Positions 17,422 to 26,595 of a DNA stretch of 64,000 nt are shown in pieces; within the stretch, counting starts at the first letter, position 1; each line of letters begins with the position of its first letter. The DNA comes from Paraburkholderia sp. BL10I2N1. Its GTDB lineage: Bacteria > Pseudomonadota > Gammaproteobacteria > Burkholderiales > Burkholderiaceae. The DNA is taken from assembly GCF_004361815.1 (NCBI RefSeq), contig NZ_SNWA01000001.1:3844001-3908000 (forward strand), in the 5' to 3' direction. The position numbers and the translations under genes were made by a program. Under the pieces are notes generated by a model. It was not told where the DNA came from. It did no database searches and saw only the letters and a list, made by a program, of their open reading frames with translations.

Positions 17422-18660
17422 ATGAATAACCCTGTTTCAACCCTGTCGCTGTTCGATGCAGTCGACCGGGGCTTTGCTTCCGAAGTCGAATTTCTCGCGG
17501 CGCTCGTGCGCAGACCGTCGGACAATCCACCCGGCGATTGCGCCGGTCATGCCGAGATGGCCGCGCTTGCGCTGGAGGCGCTGGGTTTCACAGTGGAGCG
17601 GCACTCCGTACCCGTCATCGACGTGACACGGGCCGGCATTATCAGCGCGACGAACCTGGTCGTGCGGCATCGCTTCGGCGCTGGGCCGACTGTCGCCCTG
17701 AACGCGCATGGCGATGTTGTGCCGCCTGGCGATGGCTGGTCCACGGACCCCTATGGCGCAGAAATCCGCGACGGCTGGATGCATGGCCGCGGTGCTGCCG
17801 TTTCGAAGTCTGATTTCGCGACCTACGCGTTCGCACTCAAGGCATTGATTGACACTCAGGCGCCGCTTGCGGGGACCGTGGAATTACATCTGACTTACGA
17901 CGAAGAAAGCGGCGGCCTGATTGGACCCGCATGGCTGCTGAAGCAGGGCATCGTGAAACCCGACTACGCGATTTGCGCGGGCTTTTCGTATGCAATCACA
18001 ACGGCGCACAACGGTGCGATACATCTTGAAATCACGGTGCGCGGTAAGTCTGCCCACGCGGCGCGACCAGACACCGGGCACGATGCGCTCGAAGCTACCG
18101 TGGCGGTGTTGAACGCCTTGTATGGGCACCGGAAGGTATTGCGGCAGATTCGCTCGGCAACGACCGGCATAGAACACCCGACGCTCGTCGTGGGTCTGAT
18201 CGAAGGCGGGATCAACACCAACGTCGTGCCGGACAGAGTGACGTTGCGTCTCGACCGGCGCGTCGTGCCCGAAGAAATGTCGCAGACGGTGTTGGCGCAA
18301 CTCAAGCAGTTGGTTGAAGGGTCGGTAAAAGACCTGCCGGGTATCAGCGTGGGGATACGGGAGGTGTTGGTAACCTCGCCGCTGCGCGAGATAGGCGGTA
18401 CCGAGCGTCTCTTATCGGCCCTGAAGCGCGCCGCCCAGGTGACGTTGCGGGCGGATATTCCCACCGAAGGCGTGCCGCTGTATACCGACGCACGGCTCTA
18501 TTGCGAAGCAGGTGTGCCAACCGTCATTTACGGTGCGGGCCCGCGCACGCTGCTACTGGCGAACGGACACCGTGCGGACGAGCGTGTCGCGCTTGAAGAT
18601 CTGCGCATCGCGACGAAGACCGTCGCACTCGCACTCAGTGATCTGCTGAACTGCAAGTAA
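17422..18660 (+). CDS. M20-family metallohydrolase (ArgE/DapE/carboxypeptidase G2 type)
   Basis: 412 residues from ATG 17422. Metal and catalytic motifs are LNAHGDVVPPGDGW (first zinc His, catalytic Asp), GRGAAVSKSD (bridging Asp region) and YDEESGG (catalytic Glu). The dimerisation domain starts near ITVRGKSAHAARPDTGHDA. These enzymes remove an acyl group or a residue from an amino acid or dipeptide. The GSHID-type motif of N-carbamoyl-amino-acid hydrolases is not seen, so deacylase or peptidase is preferred. As last gene of the transporter operon it probably acts on the imported compound. Confidence 0.85.
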   Translation: MNNPVSTLSLFDAVDRGFASEVEFLAALVRRPSDNPPGDCAGHAEMAALALEALGFTVERHSVPVIDVTRAGIISATNLVVRHRFGAGPTVALNAHGDVVPPGDGWSTDPYGAEIRDGWMHGRGAAVSKSDFATYAFALKALIDTQAPLAGTVELHLTYDEESGGLIGPAWLLKQGIVKPDYAICAGFSYAITTAHNGAIHLEITVRGKSAHAARPDTGHDALEATVAVLNALYGHRKVLRQIRSATTGIEHPTLVVGLIEGGINTNVVPDRVTLRLDRRVVPEEMSQTVLAQLKQLVEGSVKDLPGISVGIREVLVTSPLREIGGTERLLSALKRAAQVTLRADIPTEGVPLYTDARLYCEAGVPTVIYGAGPRTLLLANGHRADERVALEDLRIATKTVALALSDLLNCK

Positions 18661-18696
18661 CCCGTCGCGTGCAGCGATCTGGCGCTGCCTGAGCGA

Positions 18697-19353
18697 TCAG
18701 CTATATGTGCCCTCAGCGAGCCGGTCGAGCACAAAGCGGCGCAGGTTCTGTAGATGCGTACGGACGGCGGCGCGCGCGGCGTCCGCGTCGTCCGCCAGAT
18801 ATGCTTCGAGAATCGCCAGATGTTCCGCGCGATCTTCTTCGATACGGTTGAACGGTGTGACCAGCTCAAACAGGCGGCTGTTCGTGCGCACCAGATCGAT
18901 CATGTGGGCGAGCACATCATTGCCGCTCGCGCGCGCCATCATCGTGTGGACCTGATCGTCTATCTGCCAGTGCGCCTGTTCCTGCTGGCCGCTACTTAAG
19001 GCCTTGATCTTCTTGACCAACTGCTGAACGAGTTTCTTGTCGATCTTGCCGATAGCGAGTCCAATGGCCTCCGCTTCGAGCAGCTCGCGCACTTTCATGG
19101 CCTGAAAATATTCCTGCGCGCTGACAAAGCGCACCGAATACGAGCGCGCGCCGGCGCGCGCGAGCAGGCCTTCGCCTTCCAGCCGCAGCAAAGCCTCGCG
19201 CATCGGTGTGCGGGAAATATTGAGTTCCTCGGCAAGCCGTCCTTCGACGACCGGACCACCGCTGCGCAACGCCTTGTCCAGGATCATCCGGCGCAGCGTC
19301 TGATAAGCCAGCTCGCCGAGTTTCTCGGGACTGGAGGTGGAATTGGTGTTCAC
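18697..19353 (-). CDS. GntR-family transcriptional regulator, FCD subfamily
   Basis: 218 residues. An N-terminal winged helix (about 10-75: LAYQTLRRMILD, VEGRLAEELNISRTPMREAL) is followed by an all-helical FCD effector domain with metal-ligand-like residues DDQVHTMMARASGND and RAEHLAILEAYLADDADAA. FCD regulators sense small carboxylates. It lies convergent to the M20 gene, with a candidate operator 26 bases before its start, suggesting autoregulation and control of both catabolic operons. Confidence 0.88.
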   Translation of the reverse strand: MNTNSTSSPEKLGELAYQTLRRMILDKALRSGGPVVEGRLAEELNISRTPMREALLRLEGEGLLARAGARSYSVRFVSAQEYFQAMKVRELLEAEAIGLAIGKIDKKLVQQLVKKIKALSSGQQEQAHWQIDDQVHTMMARASGNDVLAHMIDLVRTNSRLFELVTPFNRIEEDRAEHLAILEAYLADDADAARAAVRTHLQNLRRFVLDRLAEGTYS

Positions 19354-19379
19354 GCGATCTCACTGAAGTTGTGCGTTGA

Positions 19380-19404
19380 GTATACGAACTGTATGCGGAT
19401 ACGC
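19380..19404. promoter_or_regulatory. Candidate operator before the GntR/FCD regulator
   Basis: Contains GTATACG at 19380-19386 and GTATGCGGATACGC at 19391-19404, followed by AAGTC. The divergent promoter at 14178-14204 has GTATACG, then GTATACGC, followed by AAAGTC. The shared half-sites and flank point to one binding protein, most likely the adjacent regulator. Confidence 0.5.
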
Positions 19405-19668
19405 AAGTCTACCTCGCCAGTGACGGCTCGCGGACTTTCAGGTCAAACTCCATTTGCGGACTGAGGCCGACTCGAATACCGCCGCTTGATCCTTCACTAT
19501 CACGCCGATGCGTGGCAACGCCATCCGATGCATCCTTCGTTACCACCCGCAGCATCATGACCCGTTATCTTGAGACTCACTACTTCTCGACGCGATAACA
19601 AGACGAGATCGGACCAAATGGGAGAAGAACCCGACGATTCTGTTTGCGAGTCGTCATGTTCCCAAGGC

Positions 19669-20691
19669 TCAGTGACCAAGACCGCTCCTGGCGATCTGCT
19701 GCTCCACGAACTGGGCGAACAGTGCATGCAGACGCGTCGTCGGATGAAGGTCGTCGGCGAACATGTACGTCTGATCGGCATTGGCCGTCACGTAGGTATT
19801 CGGCGAGCACAGCAATGCCGTCGCATCAGGCGTTTTGGCAGGGTCGCAGGCGACGCTGGTGTTTGACACGGCGAAGCCATTGGCCTGAAAACTCGCGATG
19901 ATCTGATTCACCCATGTATAAGAATCGATCTGAATGACCTTGCCTTGCAGGCCATTGGCCTGCAAGGCAGCGTTCAGGCTATCGTTGAAAATTTGCGATA
20001 ACTGGGTCAGGTTTGCCCCGCCGTCGGTCGAAGCGATGCCTTTGGGCGATAGTCCGATATTCGGAACATTGACCACCACGACATGAGTGGCGCCCTTCTG
20101 GACGATCTGTCCAACAACTTGAGCCAGGGTGGTCGCCGCCGTCTGAACAGTGGGCGCCGCGGCCGGCAGCGCCCCGGCGCGAAGGACGTCGTTCGAGCCA
20201 GCCCAGACCAGCACCAGTTGATCGGAGTTGAAGCCCCCGCGGGTGGCCAGATAACTCGAAACCTGCTGATTGACGGGCATCTCGATATCGCCGATCACGT
20301 CCGCAAGAAAGTCGTACAGGTTTGCTGGCGTCGCCACCGTGGCACCGCCCTCCGCATAGCCGAGTCCACTTTGCGCACTCAATTTATGGGTGGCGTCGAT
20401 CGTAAACGCCGCGCTTAGCGTATCACCGTAGTATTGCGCGACATCCTGAGTCCACATTTGCCCCGGATTGGTGGTGAAACGCCCCCCGCCCAGCGGGCTC
20501 GCGATCGGGGCATAGGTCCCGACGTCCGACAGGCTGTCGCCGAACGATACAACTTGCAGATGAATGCCGCCTGCCGGGGTGGCCGCACCACTGCCGTTAC
20601 TTGAGCTGCCTCCCTGCCCGCCGCATGCGGTAAACAGTGAAATCACCATCGCAAGAATTGCAACACATACCTTGTCATTGATTCCTTGCAT
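19669..20691 (-). CDS. SGNH/GDSL-family lipoprotein esterase
   Basis: 340 residues from ATG 20691, with a GGTGGAGCT ribosome site. The signal peptide has a lipobox LFTAC (Cys about 23), then a Gly/Ser linker. GDSL block I is VVSFGDSLSDVGTYA (catalytic Ser), the block III-like sequence is WAGSNDVLR, and the C-terminal catalytic dyad is in DDLHPTTRLHAL. Probably an outer-membrane-anchored esterase or lipase. No operon partner. Confidence 0.85.
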   Translation of the reverse strand: MQGINDKVCVAILAMVISLFTACGGQGGSSSNGSGAATPAGGIHLQVVSFGDSLSDVGTYAPIASPLGGGRFTTNPGQMWTQDVAQYYGDTLSAAFTIDATHKLSAQSGLGYAEGGATVATPANLYDFLADVIGDIEMPVNQQVSSYLATRGGFNSDQLVLVWAGSNDVLRAGALPAAAPTVQTAATTLAQVVGQIVQKGATHVVVVNVPNIGLSPKGIASTDGGANLTQLSQIFNDSLNAALQANGLQGKVIQIDSYTWVNQIIASFQANGFAVSNTSVACDPAKTPDATALLCSPNTYVTANADQTYMFADDLHPTTRLHALFAQFVEQQIARSGLGH

Positions 20692-20935
20692 AGCTCCACC
20701 CCTGGTCGGCCCGGCAGTTGCGCTCACGTGGCGGGCTCATCGCCAGCCTGCACACCGTTCTTGCGATAGACATCTTCGTTAAGCAAAAAGGATGCGCAAT
20801 CGTCCTGATTTCACAATTCCTGCGGGCATTGAAGTGGCGCCAGATCCGCAAAAAATTGTCGCAGATGCCCTGCACCGGGCACCCAGTTAGATGGCAGCTC
20901 GCCGTCTGTGCTCCGCTCTGGAGGGCGGCCACGGG

Positions 20936-21424
20936 TTAGGTCCGTCCAGGTGATTCCGTGTGCGGTCTGTCCAGCAGACTACGAATCGCGTCTATCAGCT
21001 GACCTATGGGCGCGGGCTTCCGCAAAAGTACGTCCCATAGCGGCTCCATCGGAACAGGCGGCAGCACGGCCGACAGCATGACGACAGGAATGTCCGCCAT
21101 TGCAGGGTCGCTCTTCAGGCGTCGGCACAGTTCAACGCCGTCAATGTGCGGCATCATCCAGTCGGTCACAATGAGACCGGGACTTTCAATGGCCGCGGCA
21201 GCCAGAGCCGCCCTCCCATCCTGCGCCGTGACCACGCGGTATCCCTCCCGTTCCACCAGCAGCTGAAGCGGGCGCAGAATATTCGGGTCGTCATCAACCA
21301 GCAATACAGTCGCCAATCCAGATGTCCCGTTTACCTCGAAAGGACAATCAGTTGAAGTGGCAATAAACGTACCCGACTTTCCAGCATCGCGGACGGCACT
21401 CTGCCGCCATGGTCGTCGTGACAC
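20936..21424 (-). CDS. Single-domain CheY-like response regulator
   Basis: A receiver domain only: acidic pocket LLVDDDPN, phospho-acceptor Asp in IVTDWMMPHIDG, and the conserved Lys in LLRKPAPIG. No output domain follows. From ATG 21424 the first 36 residues look unrelated to the fold; a TTG at 21316, right before the first strand, is a possible true start. Divergent from and adjacent to a hybrid kinase gene, with which it probably forms a phosphorelay. Confidence 0.78.
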   Translation of the reverse strand: MSRRPWRQSAVRDAGKSGTFIATSTDCPFEVNGTSGLATVLLVDDDPNILRPLQLLVEREGYRVVTAQDGRAALAAAAIESPGLIVTDWMMPHIDGVELCRRLKSDPAMADIPVVMLSAVLPPVPMEPLWDVLLRKPAPIGQLIDAIRSLLDRPHTESPGRT

Positions 21425-21438
21425 AGGGACTACAATTC

Positions 21439-23253
21439 ATGCAGCATGGCAATTCGTCCGTGCATCCATGGTACAAGTTACAACCCGGAGGGCATATGGC
21501 TGGACCGGCTGCGTCAGCCGCGGACCGTGCACGACGCGCGGGCAGCCTGGTCACACCGGCGCTCGACACGCGCCCGCATCGCCCGCCCGATTTCGCCGCT
21601 GAAAGCCATGCGATGCATCGTCTGGCACAGTCACTTTCATCCCCGGATGGTGCCTTGTTGCAGGCGCTTTCGGACATGGCGCTCAATCTGTGCGAGGCAG
21701 GCAGCGCGGGCATCGGCCTGCTGGAAAATGGCGCCGACGGCACCCAGGTCTTCCGTTGGGTTGCGGTTTCGGGTGAATGCCATGCCGCGGTGAACACCAC
21801 AATCCCGGTCGCAGGCAGTCCAGGCGGCATTGCGCTCGAACTGGCTGCGGGACAGCTGTTCTCGTTTCCCAGGCGTCACTTCACGTGTCTGAACCACGTT
21901 GTTCCCGAGATTGTTGAGGAGCTGGTCGTACCGATTCCGGGTCAACCTGAGCCGTGGGGCACGCTGTGGGTGATGTCTCACGACCGGGAACGCCTTTTCG
22001 ATAGCGAAGACCGTAGAATCCTGACCGGCCTCGCGAACTTCACCTGCGCAGCGCTCACGATTACCCGGGCGAAAGCAGATGCGGAAGCCCGTGCGGCAGA
22101 AGCCGAAGCGGCAAGGAACGCGCTTGCGCTCGCTGAAGCGCGCAAGGATGATTTCATTGCGTTGCTGAGCCACGAACTGCGCAATCCCCTCGCGCCAATC
22201 GACAGCGCCGTGACGGCAGCGCGAAAGCTGGCCGTGGGCAATCCCGGCGTGTTATCTGCCCTGGGTATCGCTGACAGGCAGATACGTCTGCTGAAACGAC
22301 TCGTAGCCGACCTGCTCGATGCGTCCCGTATAAGGCACGGCAAAGTATCTGTCCGTCCCTCGTACGGGCTGCTCCAGGATGTCGTGGCCGATGCGGTAAC
22401 GGCAATGAGGGCTGACGCCACCGACGGTCAACACCGGTTTCATGTCACGGTTCCTCCGTATCCGGTGACCGTTCACGCGGACCTCGGGCGGCTCACACAG
22501 GTTGTGTCGAATCTGTTGTCGAACGCGGTGAAGTACACGCCTCCCGGCGGCGACATCACCTTGTCGGTAGAAGCACCTAACCTCAGCGTCGCGTCGAAAC
22601 ACGGCTCGTCACCCTGCCATGCCGTCATCACCGTCAGGGATAACGGCGTGGGCATTTCGGCTTCATTGTTGCCACACGTTTTCGATATGTTTGCCCAATC
22701 GGCATCAGCACGGAAGCGTCCAGAAGGCGGGCTCGGAATCGGACTGGCGGTCGTAAAACATCTGGTGACCGCACACAACGGCACCGTCACCATTGCGAGC
22801 GCAGGTGAAGGCCAGGGAACGGAGGTAAACATACAACTCCCCATTGTCTGCGCAAGCACCGAAGAGAAGAACACGATGGAGACGCGCACGATGGCACCGA
22901 TTCGCATCCTCCTCGTCGACGACAATGCGGACGCCGTGGAGGCGCTGGGCACGTTGCTGGAACTCGAGGGCCATAAGGTAAAGCGGGCACAAAGCGGCGT
23001 TGAAGCACTCTCGATCGTGGAGTCATTTACTCCGGACGTCGCCCTGATCGATATCACCATGCCCGGCATGGATGGCCTCGAGCTTGCGCAACTGCTTCGC
23101 CTTCGTGCCCAGTGCTCACAGACGAAACTGGTTGCACTAACTGGCTACACCGATGCTGCCAGTAGATTCATGACCGACGAACGGGTATTCGACTGCCATC
23201 TCGCCAAGCCGCTTTCGCTCGAAGACCTGGCGGATGTCATGCGGCGCACGTAG
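21439..23253 (+). CDS. Soluble hybrid histidine kinase: GAF-like sensor, HisKA, HATPase, receiver
   Basis: About 604 residues. A GAF-like region (about 60-205), a short Ala-rich coiled coil (about 210-235), HisKA with phospho-His about 245 in LLSHELRNPLAPI, and an ATPase domain with N box LLSNAVKYTP and G boxes DNGVGIS and GGLGIGLAV. The C-terminal receiver has LLVDDNAD and Asp about 538 in LIDITMPGMDG. No membrane segment, so it should sense a cytoplasmic signal. The start is uncertain: 21409, 21439 and 21496 are in frame; 21439 is preferred for the AGGGA upstream. Confidence 0.85.
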   Translation: MQHGNSSVHPWYKLQPGGHMAGPAASAADRARRAGSLVTPALDTRPHRPPDFAAESHAMHRLAQSLSSPDGALLQALSDMALNLCEAGSAGIGLLENGADGTQVFRWVAVSGECHAAVNTTIPVAGSPGGIALELAAGQLFSFPRRHFTCLNHVVPEIVEELVVPIPGQPEPWGTLWVMSHDRERLFDSEDRRILTGLANFTCAALTITRAKADAEARAAEAEAARNALALAEARKDDFIALLSHELRNPLAPIDSAVTAARKLAVGNPGVLSALGIADRQIRLLKRLVADLLDASRIRHGKVSVRPSYGLLQDVVADAVTAMRADATDGQHRFHVTVPPYPVTVHADLGRLTQVVSNLLSNAVKYTPPGGDITLSVEAPNLSVASKHGSSPCHAVITVRDNGVGISASLLPHVFDMFAQSASARKRPEGGLGIGLAVVKHLVTAHNGTVTIASAGEGQGTEVNIQLPIVCASTEEKNTMETRTMAPIRILLVDDNADAVEALGTLLELEGHKVKRAQSGVEALSIVESFTPDVALIDITMPGMDGLELAQLLRLRAQCSQTKLVALTGYTDAASRFMTDERVFDCHLAKPLSLEDLADVMRRT

Positions 23254-23456
23254 CAAATAGCGGGGCTCGAGTCCGGATCGATTGATGGAATCATTGGTAC
23301 ACTTCGCTGGAGGGTCTATAACAGTATCAGCAGCGCAAATCCGACGTGCCGCCCGCCGAGGCGCAGAACCCGGCGAATTTAATAGTGCTTACGACCGATT
23401 GAATCCATGCTTTGTCTTGTCGAATCTCGATTAGCCTTGGGGCATTGGAGGTAATC

Positions 23457-23744
23457 ATGCAGTACGAGTACGGCGGCTGGACCATTGACGCGACACCAGA
23501 TTATTCCCTTGGGAAATTCTTCGCGCACGCGCGCCTGACTCGAGCCTCGCCTGACAGCGGTACTGACTCTGAAATGCACATCGAGCGTGATATTGCCTGG
23601 TTCGATAGCGAGGACGAGGCGGTCCAGTGTGCGCGCCAGTGGGCGATGGTATGGATCGACGAGCGCAACGGCCGTATCGCCAGCGCGCCAGCCGACCGGG
23701 CGGCATCGCGCAACCACAACCCAGCCACTAGTCCTGCTAAATGA
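23457..23744 (+). CDS. Small protein of unknown function
   Basis: 95 residues, ATG 23457 behind a strong GGAGG. It begins MQYEYGGWTIDATPDYS and has an acidic, aromatic core (HIERDIAWFDSEDEAVQCAR) with no signal peptide. A compact small alpha/beta fold is likely, similar to short stress-related proteins common in Burkholderia, but I do not recognise a named family with certainty. Confidence 0.6.
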   Translation: MQYEYGGWTIDATPDYSLGKFFAHARLTRASPDSGTDSEMHIERDIAWFDSEDEAVQCARQWAMVWIDERNGRIASAPADRAASRNHNPATSPAK

Positions 23745-24214
23745 AGACCCGGATACATCATGCTGGCAAAGGATTAATTGTCTAACTGATATTGGCGTTT
23801 GCGTTCAGGCTGATCCCCGAGCGCTTCGGCCCATCCTGTCGGATGGGCCGCCTTTTATCCGCCGTCGGAAAGACCCCAGTCAGTCGTCAATTCTTTCGAA
23901 AGCAGATGCGATCCGCGATTTTTCCGCACACGCATCCTGCAGCGCTCTATTCGTCACAATAGTGCCCGGCCGTCCCGTCGGACAGGTAAGCCGACGAGAG
24001 GAGGAGCCGAGAACCATCGACGGAGAATGCATCCGATGGAAAAAGTATCCCGTCCGTCGGGCGCGGCATTTGCCTCAGTGATGGCCCGCGCATCCGCTGC
24101 AGTCCGCAGGGTGCCTCCACTGATGGCAGTTGCACCCATAACGCCGCTGGAAGGCGGGATGCAACTGGATCAACTGCACGACACGTTTCTGCGGACGAAC
24201 TGACTGTCGCAATC
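23745..24214. other. Intergenic stretch without a supported gene
   Basis: No convincing coding frame, RNA gene or repeat. The frame of the following HIT remnant stays open upstream into this stretch, but the translation does not match the missing HIT N terminus apart from its last few residues (ADELTVAIMD). Confidence 0.4.
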
Positions 24215-24553
24215 ATGGACATCATGCCGCAGGCTGACGGACACGTCCTCGTTCTGCCCAGAGAAGCAGCCGCCGAGATATTCGACCTCTCCGAAGAGGG
24301 CGCCGCGGCGTGCATCCGCACGACACAACTCGTAGCGAAGGCGGTCAAGGCGGCGCTGAATCCACCCGGTGTGCTCATCGCCCAGTTCAACGGGCGCGCG
24401 GCGGGGCAAACGGTGCCGCATGTTCATTTTCACATCATCCCCCGGCGCGAAGGCGAGACGTTGAGGCCTCACGGCGCCGTCCCCGCCGACCCCGAAAAAC
24501 TCCGTGAAATCGCCGCACGGATTGTCGCCGCGCTTTCAGGGACAGCAGCGTAA
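24215..24553 (+). pseudogene. HIT-family hydrolase lacking its N terminus
   Basis: 112 residues from MDIMPQADGHVLVLP to the end of a histidine-triad protein, with the triad intact in QTVPHVHFHIIPR. Normal members carry about 28 further N-terminal residues (opening strands with the CIFCKI-type Cys motif). Those are absent; only a short in-frame piece resembling the preceding strand (ADELTVAIMD) is seen upstream. The lost part builds the nucleotide pocket, so the gene is probably a remnant, although a shortened protein could still be made. Confidence 0.65.
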
Positions 24554-24622
24554 GCGCAGCGAATCAAGCCACCCGGCTGGCGGCGCCCGTGAATGCGCCG
24601 CCGCAATCGATACCGCACGCCC

Positions 24623-26101
24623 CTACATCTGCCGGCGCAATTCCGCAGGCGGTACTTTCATCAGATGTCGATACTTCGCGACCGTGCGGCGCGCGACAAG
24701 CACGCCCTGATCCGCGAGCATTCTTGCCAGCGTAACGTCGGAAAGCGGATCGCTCGCATTTTCAGCAGCAATCATTTCCTTGAGCAACGCACGCACGGCA
24801 GCAGCCGAGCAGGTGCCGCCGCTCTCGGTACTGAGTTCGCGCGGGAAGAAATGCTTGAACTCGAAAATACCGCGCGGCGTCGCCATATATTTGTTGCCCG
24901 TCGCACGCGAAATGGTCGATTCATGCAGACCGAGTTCGTCCGCCACATCGCGCAGCCCGAGCGGCTTCAACGCGATTTCGCCGTACTGGAAGAAGGCCCG
25001 CTGATGCGCGACGATGCATTCGGCGACCCGCTGGATCGTGTCGAAGCGCTGCTGCGCGTTGCGAATCAACCAGCGCGCTTCCTGCAATTGTTGCGCGAGC
25101 GGCGAGCGGCTGGCACCGGCTGACTGCGCAAACAGCTCAGCGTACTTTCGATGGATGCGCGCACGCGGCATCACCGCCGGGTTGATTGTCACGACCCACT
25201 TGTTGCGCATCTGGCGCACGATCACGTCCGGCACGACGTAGCTATCTGCGGCGTATCCGTAAAAATTGCCCGGCCTGGGGTCCAGCTTGCGCACAAGTGC
25301 GCAGGCAATCCGCAACTCGCCCGCGCTGCAGCCGATCTGCTTTTCCAGTTCCGCCTGCTCGCGGCGCGCAAGCCGTTCGAGATGATGTTCGACGACCCGC
25401 AGCGCGACGTCGCGACCGGGTATGTCGTCCATCGCGTCCAGTTGCAGCTTCAGACATTCGGACAGCGAGCGGGCAGCGAGCCCTGGCCGGTCCAGCGACT
25501 GCACGAGCCGCAGCGCCACCAGCAGTTCCGCTTCGGTGAGGCGCGGCTCGGCGTCGACGACGTCGACGAGGTCCACGAGATCCTGGCGCAGATAGCCGTC
25601 GTCGTCGAGCGACTCGATGATGAGACGCGCCACCTCCCGGTCGCGTTGATTCAGCGGATACAGACACAGTGCCTGATGCAGTTGCTCGTGAAGGGTCGGC
25701 TGGGCACGCGCCCAGTCGGCGGGATCACTTCCTTCGCTATCGCCGTTGTGACGCGACGAGCCGCGTGCGAACGAATCGCCGCCGTAATCGCCGCCCATCT
25801 CGTCGGGCAGCGGCGCATCCGCACTTTCCTGCGCAGGCGACCCGGCAAACTCTGCCGTGCTGGCAGGCGCGGACATGCCTGTTTCGTCACCTGCTTCCTG
25901 GGAAGCAGGTGGACTATCCGTTGCAAGTGCAACGTCTTCGGTTTGCGACGCGTCGTATTCGAGGAACGGATTGGTGTCGAGTGCCGTGCGCAGTTCCTGC
26001 TGGAATTCAAGCGAAGACAGTTGCAGCAACCGGACCGACTGCTGCAGGCGAGGCGTCAGTGCAAATGACTGCCGGGTGCTTAGCTCGATGGAAGGCGGCA
26101 T
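24623..26101 (-). CDS. rpoN: RNA polymerase sigma-54 factor
   Basis: 492 residues from ATG 26101 (MPPSIELSTRQSFALTP). The Gln/Leu-rich region I that contacts activators (TPRLQQSVRLLQLSS) is present, then an acidic region II, the core-binding domain, the HTH near ESTISRATGNKYMATPRG, and the RpoN box ARRTVAKYR close to the C terminus. It directs transcription from -24/-12 promoters with enhancer-binding activators. The usual rpoN neighbours (lptB, hpf, ptsN) are absent, so this may be a second copy. The frame is open to 26425 but the extension is not family-like. Confidence 0.92.
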   Translation of the reverse strand: MPPSIELSTRQSFALTPRLQQSVRLLQLSSLEFQQELRTALDTNPFLEYDASQTEDVALATDSPPASQEAGDETGMSAPASTAEFAGSPAQESADAPLPDEMGGDYGGDSFARGSSRHNGDSEGSDPADWARAQPTLHEQLHQALCLYPLNQRDREVARLIIESLDDDGYLRQDLVDLVDVVDAEPRLTEAELLVALRLVQSLDRPGLAARSLSECLKLQLDAMDDIPGRDVALRVVEHHLERLARREQAELEKQIGCSAGELRIACALVRKLDPRPGNFYGYAADSYVVPDVIVRQMRNKWVVTINPAVMPRARIHRKYAELFAQSAGASRSPLAQQLQEARWLIRNAQQRFDTIQRVAECIVAHQRAFFQYGEIALKPLGLRDVADELGLHESTISRATGNKYMATPRGIFEFKHFFPRELSTESGGTCSAAAVRALLKEMIAAENASDPLSDVTLARMLADQGVLVARRTVAKYRHLMKVPPAELRRQM

Positions 26102-26595
26102 TGTAGGGTGATCCTGTGAAGAGTCTGGTTCAGGCACGACAGGTTTTCGCCAAATCCAGCAAAGCCCGTACCAGTTCTCGCACGTCACTGTTTTTACAGC
26201 ACTTTGGATGCCCGCTGGACAGCTTTGCGTCATCCGTCCTCCGCCGTTTTTACAAGCCGCCGGAAAAAAAGTGGCCCCCCGCTGCTTCGTCTCTCGGGCC
26301 GTCGCGCGAAGGCCGGTTATCGGCCGAAGCCGTCGCCAGTCAAAGACCCGGGCCGATGAAACGGGGCTGCCGCGGGAGGTGGCACGCGGGTTGCGCCTAC
26401 CCGCTATGTGGGCGGGCCTGGTCACGCAGCGGCTGACACGCGATGACCGGGTCCGATGTCGACCACGGGGCTGACGGAACCGTTACGCGGCACCGATCAA
26501 CGATCCCCAGGGCGAGTCATCGGCGCCGATCGCCGCGATCGACCGCACAGGCAACAAGACCGCAGAACGCTTCAACCACCCGTAAGGAGAAGTCC
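26102..26595. other. Divergent intergenic region before rpoN and the BON-domain gene
   Basis: About 490 bases that should contain both promoters. No convincing coding frame and no operator that I can name. Confidence 0.4.

Noticed and set aside
17422..18660. Reading the M20 enzyme as an N-carbamoyl-amino-acid hydrolase to complete a hydantoin pathway
   Set aside because: The active-site segments follow the ArgE/DapE pattern (AHGDVVPPGDGW, GRGAAVSKSD) and not the carbamoylase pattern, so this was not claimed.
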